Source: Achatina immaculata (taxonomy: Eukaryota > Mollusca > Gastropoda > Stylommatophora > Achatinidae). From it: a DNA stretch of 64,000 bases. The notes under the pieces are model-generated. The model was not told the DNA's origin. It was given only the letters and a program-made list of their open reading frames with translations, and searched no databases. Made by a program: the position numbers and the translations under genes. Below, in pieces: positions 1 to 11,457 of this stretch (positions are counted from its first letter, which is position 1; every line of letters starts with the position of its first letter). The stretch spans positions 24,641,642 to 24,705,641 of the forward strand of contig CM019715.1 of assembly GCA_009760885.1 (NCBI GenBank), given 5' to 3'.

Positions 1-1935
1 GGTTGTTACAGTGTCATATTCCTATTTGATTCTTCTCCTAGGCATGTTAAAAGGTGGATACTCCTTCCCTATAGAAAAGATTCTGTAAGATTTCGTTCAC
101 TGAAGAAGATAGCCATGATTTGTATGGAACTGACGCTGAGTGCCTTGGTCATCAGAACAGATGAGGTCATCTGTTCTAAGTCATCATCATCATGAGGTGC
201 TGTGCTGGCAAGCTTTGTCGGTCATGCTTCTGCGAAGATTTCGACCTTTGATATTTTTTATCAGTTCTGCTGTTGACTTAAAGAACCCGCAGGACTTGCT
301 AGTCAGAAGCCACCTCACGTAGGCCAACACGATCTTTTCCGACGCCAGAACTGCGGTACGCGGAGGTGCAATACTTATTCCCTTATTGTTGAAACTAGCC
401 ATGCAGCATTTCCCAAATCCACAGCACGTATTAACGGGGTTTCGCTTGCTATCCCGTAGTATAACATGTGTGACAATATGCAAGCACTGCAATATAATGT
501 ATATTGAAGAGATCACCTTGCAGATAAGATATAGATTCCGCCAAATATCATTTCAGCAAGGTGCACAAACTAGTTTCTCAGCATTATAATCAAAGGGACC
601 CCTCATGGACATACATGACATTTCAGTCACTACCATCTGCACTTTCTCATCTGATGAGCATATTTATAAAGCACTTGAACAACATCTTAACTTCCATGCC
701 GGATGTAAACATCAAGCCGGTCTGAATTCTATTTTAGCTTTTCTCTGAATAACTATTTTCTTTGTTCGACTATAATTGACTCCATATCGGTTCGTTTTCA
801 TTTCCCGTGTCATTTTACATTTTCCCTAAGACGTCCTCATCTTTTTTGTGAGTTGGCAAAAGTCAATATTTCTCCTACTCTTCCCCTATTTTTTTCCTGC
901 TGCTGTAGTCTCTAGATGATTGTATGCCACGCTTAGATGTCTAACTCCTCATATTTCCTCTTCCGACTTACGGTCACACCCTGCCCAGTTTCCTCAGGAG
1001 ATCGGACAAGAGATAAGTTTCTTTCCGTGTCTTTTTCTGTTTGTTTTGTATTTTCTATTGGACTTAATAAAAGCAATTTTACCAAAATGCATGCTGCTTG
1101 ATTTTATTTACGTCGATTGACAGTAACGATGGATTGAAATTTGCCCAAATTTTTAAAAAAAAGAATTCTTCAGAACATTACAGATTTTCGTGAATGCTAG
1201 AGTAGTTTGTATTTTCATGGCTGGTAGGGCCACTAGTGCAATTTCTAAAATCAGCACAAAGGTAAGACGATTATTTACAAACATAACCTTTTGTTTTGCT
1301 CATATGCAATCGGCTGATGCTTCTTTCTTCTCATATCTCAACTCTCCAAACCAACGATTTCTCAGCACCAATAATTCTGCATGGTTCTATAAAAGTGAGA
1401 CTGTATGGTTAAAAATATTTACTATCTCATGGTTTTCCCCGTTTAACGGACATGGCTAAAGTTTTGTCATAAAAAAGACAACTAGGAATATAAAATTCTA
1501 GTGCGTGGCTTAGTACTGTGAACTGACATAAAGACCAACAGAACAAATGGCAAAGGGCAGCTTGTTCAGATTAAGATTTGAACACAAATTAAGGGAACAT
1601 TATGGAAGACAAGGTGTTTTCAAGTCATAGAGGCGCTCTAATGTAAGGACATTGATAACTGCATGATTTATTACTTGCCGGTATTCCGTATAAAATGATT
1701 GAGGGGTTTGAGACAAATGATGAATTGGAAAATATTTTCTGATACAATGAAAACGTGGGATACTATCAGGGGCACACGGTGATGTCCGGATAATTAGTGG
1801 ACAAGGGGAAAAACTATCACCTCCTAATAAATATTATAAGCTGAAATCATTAATTGTCCATAAGCCAACCTTCATATCGTGTTTCCAATACCAAGGGACC
1901 AAATCAAATGCAAATAAAGCTCATTCGATTTTGTG
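1..1935. other. No gene recognised; possible short LINE tail near 178-300
   Basis: No convincing coding frame is visible. A (TCA)n tract near 180-193, followed on the minus strand by a frame ending RRSMTDKACQHSTS, resembles the last codons and trinucleotide tail of LINE-H-type elements (compare 9221-9237). It is too short to assign. The rest is AT-rich sequence with short frames in all phases. Confidence 0.4.
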
Positions 1936-2560
1936 AATATACTTAGATGGAACGGCTGTTGAAGTCGTAAACCTCGGCAGCTATATAAACCAGGATGGTT
2001 ACAACAGAGAAGAAGTTAAAATTGCAAAGGCAGCATTGATCTTTAAAAATCTTTAGAAAATATGGCAATCAAAAGTATAAGCAAGAAAACAAAGTTAAGA
2101 TTATTCAGCTTAAATGTAATACCCACCCTTGTGTGAAAACTGGAAAACAACTAAAGGAATAGGAAACAAATTAGGTTCATTTGAAAATAAATGTCTAAGG
2201 AATACTCTGTATACAATGTATCTAATTTAAGACCAATGCAGAGAAAAGGAAGATGAGCGCACAGCAACTTGTATCATCAGCGATAAAAAAGGAGATATAT
2301 CGGCCACGTGATGAAAAGAAGCAATCATGGAATCTCAAAACAAGGTACCAAATGGGACATAACAGGACAAAGAAAAAAAAAGTTCGGCCAAGTGAAACTC
2401 TTGAAATATGAGGACGTTGCTGAGAGAGGCTAAATTAGTGGGCATAATATCCCTTGACGAGGTTGAAAAACTCGTCGAAAATAGAAAAATAAGTCGAGCT
2501 ACAATGCGAGGCGAGGCCTATGTGAGGTTTAACGGCACGAAAAGGATGTAAGACATATAT
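1936..2560 (+). pseudogene. LINE-E 3' fragment (reverse transcriptase C-terminal region)
   Basis: This is a decayed 3' part of the LINE-E family also seen on the minus strand at 26.8-28.4, 29.0-30.1 and 57.15-57.9 kb. Translated in shifting frames it gives the post-palm region with LGSYINQDG, WKTTK, a FENKCLR block, and later LLREAKL. In the family these surround the end of the RT domain and the basic C-terminus. Several frameshifts and stops are present, so it cannot code for a working protein. The catalytic FADD box lies 5' of the preserved part and is missing. Identity as LINE-E rests on shared order of motifs with the longer copies. The 5' boundary is approximate. Confidence 0.7.
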
Positions 2561-2812
2561 AACAATATGACGATACCAATCATCTAATAAATCTGTGTGA
2601 GAGCCTGTACAACAACGGAAGTCGCATCATCACAGCAATAGGGGGACATTTTGAGCCCTTTGTTATTAAATCTGACGTTCGGCAAGGTTGCATCTTATCA
2701 CCGGAGCTATTTATAAGATCTATCGAAAACGGCTGTAGAGAAGCTGAACTGATAAGGACAGCAAGAAATCAACAAAATGAAATAGAAAAAACAGAAGGCG
2801 ACATAACCATAA
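2561..2812 (+). pseudogene. LINE-F reverse transcriptase fragment, first part
   Basis: A short frame reads SLYNNGSR, then SDVRQGCILSPELF, the QGCxLSPxLF box of non-LTR reverse transcriptases, and ends near GDITIIS. The natural continuation, LLFAGDQAVVADSEE, appears at 3276 and onwards. In the family an FADDQ box follows a GDITI-type strand, so the two pieces look like one element split by the chimeric insertion at 2813-3245. The boundary with the preceding LINE-E fragment is not sharp. Confidence 0.6.
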
Positions 2813-3060
2813 TTTCATTCATTCATTCATTCACTTGCATGTCCCTTTCGGAACTTTGCCTCCTAAACAACACTATTGTAGGCCTCTCGGTTGTGAGCAA
2901 GATGGCCTGCTGCTGATGCATCCATTTGCAGATCATCAACGGTGTCTTGCAGTCATCTTCGCCTTGGTCTTCCTCTCTTTCTTTTTCCCATTATGTACCC
3001 TTCCAAGACGGTCTTCTCTAGATTATCGTGACGTTTAATGTGTCCAAAATATTTAAGTTT
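2813..3060 (-). mobile_element. LINE-B 3' end, 5' truncated, (GAAT)n tail
   Basis: On the minus strand this is the last ~240 bp of LINE-B: the basic C-terminal region, then the terminal EAKFRKGHA-like codons and a (GAAT)n tail, seen on the plus strand as ATTC repeats at 2815-2832. It lies antisense inside LINE-F. Its 5' end, near 3055-3066, joins directly to an inverted copy of LINE-F sequence. The junction shares a short AAGTTT word between the two parts, as expected of template switching. Confidence 0.85.
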
Positions 3061-3063
3061 TAA

Positions 3064-3434
3064 GTTTATTGGTGTGTCTACTCATGCGATGATTATGATT
3101 TCTGTTTTGCTTAGGCTAATTTTCATATTGTGTTCTTTGCATGCATCATTCAATCTATTAATGTGATCTTGCAACCCTTCTTCTGAGTCGGCAACTAGAT
3201 AGAGCTTGGTCATCTGCAAATAATAGTTCGTTTATGATTATGATTACCCAAACAGCAATCATAATCATAAACGAACTATTATTTGCAGGTGACCAAGCTG
3301 TAGTTGCCGACTCAGAAGAAAGGTTGCAAGATCACATTAATAGATTGAATGATGCATGCAAAGAACACAATATGAAAATTAACCTAAGCAAAACAGAAAT
3401 CATAATCATCGCATGAGTAGACACACCAATAAAC
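3064..3434. repeat. Long inverted repeat (fold-back), arms ~180 bp, loop ~11 bp
   Basis: The left arm (3064-3245) and right arm (3257-3434) are near-perfect reverse complements, with one ~4 bp indel and a few mismatches. Only about 11 bp (3246-3256) separates them. Both arms are the same piece of LINE-F reverse transcriptase; the right arm is in sense. Any transcript across it would fold into a long hairpin. The arrangement is not a twin-priming inversion, because the same sequence is present twice. Confidence 0.9.
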
Positions 3435-3600
3435 ATTACACTGGAAAACCATACTATGTTGCAAGTAATGCATTTCAAATACCTCGGAAGCATTTTCTCA
3501 ACAAAAAAATAAATAAACATAGAAATCGAAAACAGATGTAACAAAGCAAACCAACTTATCGGGCAAATGGCTCCCATACTAGACAACAAGCATGCCTATC
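3246..3600 (+). pseudogene. LINE-F reverse transcriptase fragment, second part
   Basis: The frame reads NELLFAGDQAVVADSEE. This is the RT active-site box in which the first catalytic Asp of FADD has become Gly (FAGD). NDACKEHNMKINLSKTE follows, then, after a stop, MHFKYLGSIFS. These are the standard C, D and E blocks of a LINE RT. The lost catalytic residue and the stop make it dead. It ends near 3600, where a different RT family (LINE-D) takes over. Confidence 0.75.
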
Positions 3601-4530
3601 TGGCATTCCAAGACATAAAATTGGAGTGAGACAAGGATGTGTTTTATCTCCTGACCTCTTCTCACTGTACAACGAAAATATAATGAGTCATATAGAGAAC
3701 ATGCCAGGAATATCAGTTGGCGGGTACAACCTTAACAACTTAATATATGCAGACGACACAGTCCTAATTGCTAAAAGTGAAGGGGAGCTACAGGCTCCTC
3801 TGGACGTCGTGGTTCGTGAAAGTAAAAATAAAAGTCTCAGCCTGAATAAAAAGAAGACTGAAGTGATGGTAATCTCAAAGAAAAGAATACCACCAAAATG
3901 TAGCATTACCAACGATGGCACAGAGCTGAAACAAGTTGACAGATTCAGGTACTTAGGAACACTTATAACAGCTGATGGGAAATGTCACAACGAAATAAAA
4001 AGCACACGTGCTCAGGCCAAGTCAGCATTCTAGAAAATGAGAAATATCTTGTGCAACAGATCCATATCAATGGAAACAAGATTCTGAGTACTTAAATGTT
4101 ACATCTAGCCAATTTTGTTTTATGGATGTGAAGCATGGTCCATGAATGAGAGAGTACAGAGAGAAATGGAGGCCATGGAAATGTGGTTCATAAGAAGGAT
4201 ATTGAAGGTACCATGGACAGCTAAGAAAACCAACGAAGAAGTCTTAAGAAAGGCTGGAGTTAAAAGGCAAATTAAAACAAAGATCAGAAGCAGACAAGCC
4301 AGATTTGTAGGACATTTTCTGAGAAGAGGAACATTGGAACACATTGTGGCAACTGAAAAAAATTGAGGGAAGAAGAGACATAGGAAGACAGAGAGAGAAG
4401 TTACTGGATGGGCTACCAGTGTGACTAGGAAGAAAGTCACCAGTGGATCTCATAATCAAGTCTAAAGACAGGGAATTGTGGAGAGAAATGATCGCCTACG
4501 CCACGCGGCATGACACTTGAACTGAATTGA
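3600..4530 (+). pseudogene. LINE-D reverse transcriptase, C-terminal half
   Basis: This is a 5'-truncated LINE with the QGC box VRQGCVLSPDLFSLY, an intact catalytic LIYADDTVLIA, KTEVMVISK, FRYLGTLITADG, and then FYGCEAWS. The last marks the conserved YGCE(S/A)W block after the RT. A basic tail with RRILKVPW and RSRQARFVGHFLRR follows. One stop interrupts after KSAF (near 4033) and another follows VATEKN (near 4364). The terminal codons, near 4490-4518, read like WREMIAYATRHGT. A second, shorter relic of the family is at 48.77-48.93 kb. The YADD box survives but the N-terminal endonuclease and RT fingers are absent, so it is a dead copy. Confidence 0.8.
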
Positions 4531-4990
4531 ATGTCTCATTGGAAACCAAAAGAACTATCTATAAGACAATCTTCATACCAACTTTGTGCTGCTAATGCCA
4601 GGATGGATGCCGACAGCAAAAGACAAAAGGAAAATTACAACAACTGAAATGAGGTTCTTGAGAAGAATTCTTGGAATATCAAGAATGGGCAGAATCAGAA
4701 ATGATGTCACTAGAAATAAAGTAGAAGCTGAACCCGTTCTGAACTATATTCAAAAACAGCAAATAAAATGGTTCGGTCATGTATCAACATGTAGTCGTAC
4801 CAACAGAACGTGTACCACAGAGAGCAATGTTTTACAGACCACAAAAAGGCAGAGGAAAGGGCCGCCCATGCAAACAGATGGACCGATGATATAGCAGAGT
4901 CCCTGAACATCGTAATGTACAAAGCCAACAGACGAGCCATTGGGAGACACACTTCATCTCTACACCTAAAAGTAAATGAGGAAGGACAAG
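4531..4990 (+). pseudogene. LINE-G 3' end fragment
   Basis: The readable frame contains EMRFLRRILGISRMGRIRND, then KQQIKWFGHV, and in another frame HANRWTDDIAESLN and KANRRAIGRHTSSLH. This is the usual C-terminal pattern of APE-type LINEs (RRILGI, then an IKWFGH block, then a KRWxDDI block). At least one frameshift separates the two halves. A CA/TA microsatellite follows at once and is probably the degenerate 3' tail. Confidence 0.65.
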
Positions 4991-4995
4991 ACAAG

Positions 4996-5064
4996 ACACA
5001 CACACACATATATAAGTATATATATGTATATGTACATATATATAATATGTATATATATATATAT
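4996..5064. repeat. Compound microsatellite (CA)n(TA)n
   Basis: An imperfect (CA)n run changes to (TA)n with a few interruptions, directly downstream of the LINE-G 3' fragment. Confidence 0.9.
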
Positions 5065-5388
5065 CTTGTATAGAGGAATCAAAAAGATGTTTGCACATTT
5101 GAACAAAAGAAATCTATGAAGTTATTTAGAAATTTAATGTATTTCATTTTGCAAAGTGTAGAGCGATGTTGTCATCTAAGATGACGTGAACCAAAAACGA
5201 TGTACTCTTAAGAGTGTTGCCCAGAAGGCGTGACAGTGCTTAACCAGTAAACTGATGATGCTCCATATGATGAAACCACGATATCGTTATGTAAATCGTA
5301 CTCTTGGCTCTTGTTAGCTCGCACTGTGTGTTATGACTGTAGTCATTTTACACAACAATTACTCTAAAAGGAACAATAATCATACTCA
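5065..5388. other. Unassigned spacer
   Basis: I see no coding frame or repeat here. Confidence 0.4.
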
Positions 5389-5578
5389 GTCAGTCAGCCA
5401 TTAGCATATAACCTTGCGGAACTTTGCCTTCCTAACAGCTTCCTTGTAGGCCTCTTGGTTGTAATCAAGATGCTCTCTGCTGCTGATGAGTCCATTCGCA
5501 AATCATCAACGATGTCTTGCAGCCATCTTCGCCTTGGTCTTCCTCTCTTTCTTTTTCCCATTATGTACCCTTCCAAGT
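5389..5578 (-). mobile_element. LINE-B 3' end, (GACT)n tail
   Basis: The minus strand encodes GYIMGKRKRGRPRRRWLQDIVDDL and the closing residues of LINE-B. It is followed by a short (GACT)n tail, seen on plus as CAGTCAGTCAG at 5387-5397. The copy is heavily 5' truncated. A second LINE-B 3' end begins only a few bases upstream in the element sense. Confidence 0.85.
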
Positions 5579-5582
5579 TTTA

Positions 5583-6350
5583 GTCAGTCAGTCATTTCCA
5601 TGTCCCTTTGCCTCCATAACACCTCTCCAAATAACAGCTTCTCTAAATTATCATGACGTTTAATATGTCCAAAATATTTAAGATTTCTCTGTTTAATCTT
5701 TCTTACTAGCCAACCTTCTTCAATATTAAGTTCTTGTAGTATGAATATATTTATTCTTTTTGTGACCATAATATTCTGTAGCATTTACATTCAAAGGCAT
5801 TTATGTGTTTCTCAGCTGTGTTGTTAAATGTCCAAGTCTCACAGGCATATGTGCGAATGGAAAGATGTATGCCCTTAAAAATTGTATTTTTGTAGATCTG
5901 ACTGTTTCCCTCCACAGTTTCTTTTGTTGTTTTATTTTTTAAGCAACGAAAGATGTCCTCCTTTGAATATCTCGCATTGTATCTCCAGTATTAGTTACTT
6001 ATGATCCAAGATATTCAGAACTCTCCATCTCTTCCAGTTTTTCCTCACTGATATATATTTCAGCTGCCATATTTTTTGCCATCAATTTTATTTTCTTCGC
6101 GTTAAGAGAGAGGTTTTGTTCTTCACTATTTTTACGGACTGTCATAATTAGTTTTTCCATTCCTTTTTGTATTGTGGACAGTAATACTGTGTCATCAGTA
6201 TATCTAATCTCTGGTATTTCATAACTTCCTATTGTTATGGCATCATAACATTCTTTGTCTACATCTTCTCTAACATTCCGCGCTATATTTTCCGTATACA
6301 AGTTAAAAAATATATAAGGCGACATTATGCAACCCTGATAGACCCTTTAT
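5583..6350 (-). mobile_element. LINE-B, 5'-truncated copy with RT active-site region
   Basis: Reading the minus strand: NLYTENIARNVREDVDKE, then IRYTDDTVLLSTIQKGMEKLI (a YTDD variant of the YADD catalytic box), then QNLSLNAKKIKLM, EEKLEEMESSEYLGS, and later ILQELNIEEGWLVRKIKQRNLKYFGHIKR. The 3' end has a (GACT)n tail at 5584-5597 and lacks part of the terminal coding region. YADD to YTDD and an early stop mark it as dead. It stops near 6350, where other LINE-B copies continue upstream with an HQG-type box. Confidence 0.85.
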
Positions 6351-8699
6351 TTTATGTCAACACTAAGTTGTTATTTCACCATTATATAGTAATCGTACTA
6401 CATAAACAAAAATTTCCATGGAAGAAGCAAAATGAATCAGAAAACTCACATGAGACACTCACTTTTCAGCTTCGCAAATTCTGAGAGCATAACGTTTCAA
6501 GTGATTTCCCCTTTGGCTTTCTAGTCTGCTCAGTTTTACTTTGCTTTAATTTTAATCATTAACATTTAACTTTTCACAGAGACCAGAAAAGTTATAAAGT
6601 TTTGTTCTTTTTAACATATCACAGACAGGTAATTTTTTTAATGAAATTTTGAATTGTCAAAAGAATGCAGCATACTGTAAGAAATCTGGCATTGTCAGAC
6701 ATCACTATGAGACGTTGCTGTAGGGGAAAACAGACAACAAACATTCATGTAATTATGAACTCTTCAGATGTGGACATTTCGTTTAAAATTGAGTAGATGC
6801 ATCCAATTTTCCTGTAGTTAAAACAAGGAACTTTTCTTATATAAAAGACAAAGTTCAAATATATACATAAGCATCCAATACGTATTCGGTGTCGTCTAGT
6901 GGTTTACTTATGGGTGATGATTCATGGTGTAGTTAGTGACAGCTCAACATACAACAACATCCAAACTAACACTTCATGTTGACCTTTGACCGCGGCTCGG
7001 AAGCAATCTCTGTATCGAAGAACAATTACAACTCTTAGATCTCATATATATGCTTCATGCTTAATAACGTTCTCTACCTATATATCTTTTAAAATTGTAT
7101 ATTTTACTACAGTAATACAAATGACTCTTTCGGACATAGACGTGAAATCCATAGAGTTTTGCTGTGCTGTACATGAACTAGAAAGCAGCGATAGAAAAAT
7201 CAATAAATTAAATTGTGGACCATGACTGGGTTTCTGTGCTCCGGGAAAAAAGAAGACTATTTGGATAGCAACATATGACAAGTTTTACTGTGACCATTTA
7301 ACTAGAATACAAGATCCTCCTGGGAATCACAAAACTCTGGTTTTAGAACCCTCATCAATGACCTCGTTAGCTGTCATCAGTTATGCGATATCAATGTTTG
7401 AGACATCATCTGAAAAAGTGGAAATTCTAGACACTGGTAGCTTTTTTACCTTGAACTGTAGGTATTTTAATTTTAACAATTTCGTTGTAGCATAACAGTG
7501 TACAAGTTAAGCTTTTTGTTCTTGTTCATTATCAGATCGTTCTTTCCTTGCATTTAATATGTTCACTTAATAATGTGAGGTGGATGCGAAATTGGTTCAT
7601 GGATTTGAATCGTAGGTATTTTTTGTAATCTTTGTAACATTGTCATATACAGTTTATGCTTTCAGCTATTGATATTTCTTACGCAGTGATATGTGTTTCT
7701 TTCCTCTACGCCTTGGCTACACTGAGTACAGTGTTACATTTTTTTCGGTTTAGAGTTTTTTTTAAAGGTTTGTCTTTATGCCTGTCTGCGTTGCACTTTT
7801 CCCCTACCAGTTCAACCAATTCATTGCTTGTGACTGTAGTGCTGTAGTGCAGAATATGGATGGTTTGTAACTTGTAAAGATCAGAAAGTAAGGAGAAAAG
7901 CTGATTCTTCCTTTTTACGCTCAGTCTTGAGAAGACCAACACCGACCTTAAGTGCCGAAGATTAAGCCATCTTCACATGATGTAAATGCGGGGATAAAAA
8001 TAAATAAAATATCTCTCTTAACTGGGACAGATTGATCAAGTTCAGTTACGTTTGTGAAAGGCAAATTTGCAGATTTCCACACGCACAAAAAATAACACAA
8101 TTTGTTTTTAACATAGACTGAAAATTCATAGTCTTAGACTGGATCAAAACAAAACATCTGATTGCCCTTCCAGATCGAGAAGGCATCTAATTCTCCTAGC
8201 ACATTTTTTTCTTGTTACTTTCCTTGATTGCGAGCGTTCAATCTCGTTTCGCTTCCGTTGACCTTTCTAACATCTTGTGCAACATTTTTAAAAAGATCAT
8301 GCCTAATCTTCCAAAAGATTTTGAAACACATAAGAGAAGAAAGCATATGTGCAGAGAACGTCTATGTAGAAATATTCACTAGCAAAATTTGTAAATGTAT
8401 TTATGATCTGGTTTTCAAATCATTTACACATTTTACGTGTAGTTGACATGTTTAAATTAAACATGCTCATTTTCAATATATTTCAGTTTTCAAAAATGTC
8501 AGTTTCTTTTTTCCTCAGCGCGTCCCATCACGTTTTCTTTTCTGAGCAAATATTGTAACGTATTTATACTTTTTATTTGATAATTACTAAAAACGAAAGG
8601 AATCATAATTATCATCAATATTCTTGACATTTTCAGATGGAACATTGACTAACAGTAAACTCTCAGCTTCTTTTTTCATTGCTGAACTTACTTTTCATG
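6351..8699. other. No gene recognised; contains one copy of an unclassified repeat
   Basis: The sequence is AT-rich, with only short frames in all phases and no family motif. The exception is the segment at about 6885-6995, which resembles one at 56.27-56.38 kb and is listed separately. Confidence 0.4.
6885..6995 (+). repeat. Unclassified interspersed repeat, copy 1
   Basis: This ~110 bp stretch aligns, at roughly three quarters identity by eye, with 56267-56382. Shared blocks include GATGAYTCATG, ACAGCTC, AACATCC and ACACTTCATGTTGAC. The 5' part has TCTAGTGGTTT, faintly like a tRNA A box, but no B box is visible. No terminal repeats or TSD could be fixed. Confidence 0.55.
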
Positions 8700-9160
8700 T
8701 TTTGTTATTATTTGTGTTGTTTATCCATCCCGTCATGTTTTGCTTTTGATTATATTGTGTATCTGTCTTCGTGTTCTGTTTTTGTTTATGTTGTTTATCG
8801 ATCTCTTCATGTTTTCCACATTAATTGTCTTGTTCATACATCTCTTCATGTTGTCCACCTAATTATGCTGTCCATCCATCTCTTCATATTGCCCATCTAA
8901 CTATGTTGTCCATCCATCTCTTCATTTTGGATGCTTTAATTGTGTTCATCATCCATCTCTTAATGTTGTCTACCTAACTATGTTGTCCTTCCATCTCTTA
9001 ATGTTGTCTACCTAACTGTGTTGTCCATCCATCTCTTAATGTTGTCTACCTAACTGTGTTGTCCTTCCATCTTTTCATGTTGTCTACCTGTGTTATCCTT
9101 CCTTCACTTCATTTGGCCACCTTAACTGTTTTCATTACCCATTTCTTCATGTTGACCGCC
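8700..9160. repeat. Degenerate minisatellite, ~38 bp unit
   Basis: About eight or more units of the type CATCTCTTAATGTTGTCTAC plus an 18 bp remainder (CTAACTGTGT, then TGTCCATC). The three central units (about 8955-9070) are nearly identical. Outer units decay in both directions, as expected when slippage or unequal exchange homogenises the middle of an array. No coding role is apparent. Confidence 0.8.
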
Positions 9161-9220
9161 TAGCTCTGCTGCTCATGCTATTGTTCAGCTTTTCAGACCT
9201 TTAACTTTTTTCTCTTCTGT

Positions 9221-10745
9221 ATCATCATCATCATCAGGTACCGTGCCGATTGCCGTTGGCTATTATGCTTCTCCAGAGTACACGATCCTTCATGCAGGCC
9301 ATCCTCTCACACCATCCCGTCAGACTGTCCAGTATCATTTCTCTTGGTCTTCTTCCCTCTATTTTTTTTTTGTTATAATATTTTCAATGCCTCTCTTCTC
9401 ATTGCATGTCATATGAAAGTATATTGTCTCTCTCTCTTATTTTTTGACAAGATTTTTTGTCTTTTCTTAGAATATTCTCGCTGTACAGAGAAAAAAGGTC
9501 TTGAGATAGTACATATCTTTGTCGCACCCAATATTTTATAGGTTGATATTTTCCAGTTCTATTTTCAACTCGAATTGCTGCTTCTTGCTGCCAATATAAA
9601 TGTTTTACAGTCCTCATGTCGTTGCCGTCTATATTGATGTCTTCAACCATTTAAAAAATTTCATTATGTTTCACTTTGTCGAATGCCTTGGTGTAATCAA
9701 TGAAGCATAAGTAGAGATCTTTATGTACTTTTAAAGCTCTTTCTGTTAATGTTCGTAAAGCATAAATGGCATTGTGTGTTCCCTTTCATTCAACAAATCT
9801 AAACTGTTCATCTGCTATTTCCATTTTTATCTTTTTCCTTAATCTTCTCATAATAATTCTCAGAACTAGCTTCGTTATGTGACATGAGAGGCTGATAGTC
9901 CTGTGCTCATCACATTCCTTTGGACCTGGTTTCTTTTCTTTGGTAGTGCTATACACGTGGATTTAAGCAAGTCACTGGGCATATAACCACTGTTGTAAAT
10001 GTCATTCAGTAACTTGGTTAGTATTTTTATTCCTATCTCCCCTAGCGCCTCTATTTCTTCTATTGTTATATTATCAGGCCAAGTCGCTTATCCTTTCCTC
10101 ATGTGTCCGATGACATCTATTATTTTATCTTGAGGTATTGATGGTCCATCACAGTTTTCAGTATCTGGTGTTAATTCTGGTCTTTCTCCTCCATATAGCT
10201 CATCGATGTACTCTGTCCACCTGTTAACACTGTCCTCTTTTCCCATTAACATTTTACCTTCTTTTGATTTCAGATATCCTGTGGTATATTTTGATTCCTG
10301 CCTATGAGTTCACTAATTCGTTTGTGCATGTTTTTGCTGTCTTTATTATGAGAGTCCTCTATTTGTCTATACTGTTCATTTAACCACACTTCCTTTGCTT
10401 CTCTGCATTTGCATCTTATTTCTTTATTTATCTTTCTATATTTTTCTTGGTTATTTTTACTCCTCCTCTTCTTGTCCATCAGTCATAAGATGTCATCTAT
10501 CATCCATTTATTTTTAGGGGCTTCTTCTTTCATTGGTATTATTTCCTTAACAGTCTGGTGGGTAGAATCTCTTAACATTGCTCTCTGTTCTTAATATCTT
10601 CTGCATTATTTTCAGTATTCTGTTATGCTCTAAATGAAACCGGATCACTTTAATTCTTTTGCTCTGTTCTGCATTTGTTTTATTACCGATTTAATACGTT
10701 TTAGCACTTCTTCGCCCGTTTTCTTTTCTATCTACTAAATAGACC
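9221..10745 (-). pseudogene. LINE-H, decayed 5'-truncated copy with (GAT)n tail
   Basis: The minus strand carries, from 5' to 3': a pre-RT region with NKEIRCKCREAKEVWLNEQY (10479-10270); a GEIGIKILTKLLNDIYN block with LPKK; FIDYTKAFDKVKHNEIF, the RT motif A with its catalytic Asp (near 9660-9720); LYWQQEAAIRVE; and a QGC-box relic, VRQRYVLSQDLFSLYSENIL. The YADD region is then lost to a deletion, and the last codons follow (RVLW.., IIANGNRHGT-like), ending in a (GAT)n tail at 9221-9237. Multiple stops and frameshifts are present. It belongs to the same broad APE-type group as LINE-B and LINE-D. The 5' limit is approximate. Confidence 0.75.
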
Positions 10746-11445
10746 CCTCTTATCTGGGGTGTGCTTTGAATGTATAGTAGTAATGAAATACTGAAAGCAT
10801 GAGAAAGAATTTAAAGCAAGAATAGCAAGCCTATTTCAAATATTGTTACACTCAGTTCTGACTTTTAAGGGGTAGAAATGTATTATAAAATAATGTAATA
10901 TTAAGCTTAAAAAAGAATGTTAATATTTAAGAATAAACACCAGTTTCCGGTTTTCACGGCTGTGCATGTTTTCATGCACCATTAAATGAAATGTATGTTT
11001 TTATTTCCCACTTTTCACAAGCATTTGCAAGTCTTTGTGCCACATTATCGTTTTTCCTTAGAAGGAATAACTTTTCCACAGATGCTATAAAAATTGATGA
11101 GCAGTCTTGTATAATATGTATTAATTGTAAAACCAATCCCGATAATAACAGTAAAGTTGCTGTGATTTCGTGGCTTTCGTTTTCTGTGAATTATTTTCGT
11201 TTCAGTTGCCAAAGATCTAATGCAAGATTTGGAAATGAATTACATTTGGCCAGGAAGTAGAATAAATTTAATTTAAAAAAAAGATTAAACTTCGCAACCA
11301 GGGGAATTTGATCTGGAGTTGGAGCGCGAGAAAGGAAATATTGCAGCACGCTATTTGCACTGTCGCAATGATGAATGTCTCACAAAATTGAAAACTGCAT
11401 TTGTAGCTAGATTCTTAAGAAAAGCAGTCTCTTAAACTATGATCC
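10746..11445. other. Unassigned spacer
   Basis: No family motif is visible. The last bases (11446-11457) are one copy of the LINE-A target-site duplication. Confidence 0.4.
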
Positions 11446-11457
11446 ACTGTTTATATT

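Noticed and set aside
3064..3434. Twin-priming inversion of a LINE
   Set aside because: Twin priming inverts the 5' part without duplicating it. Here the same segment is present in both orientations, so template switching or inverted duplication fits better.
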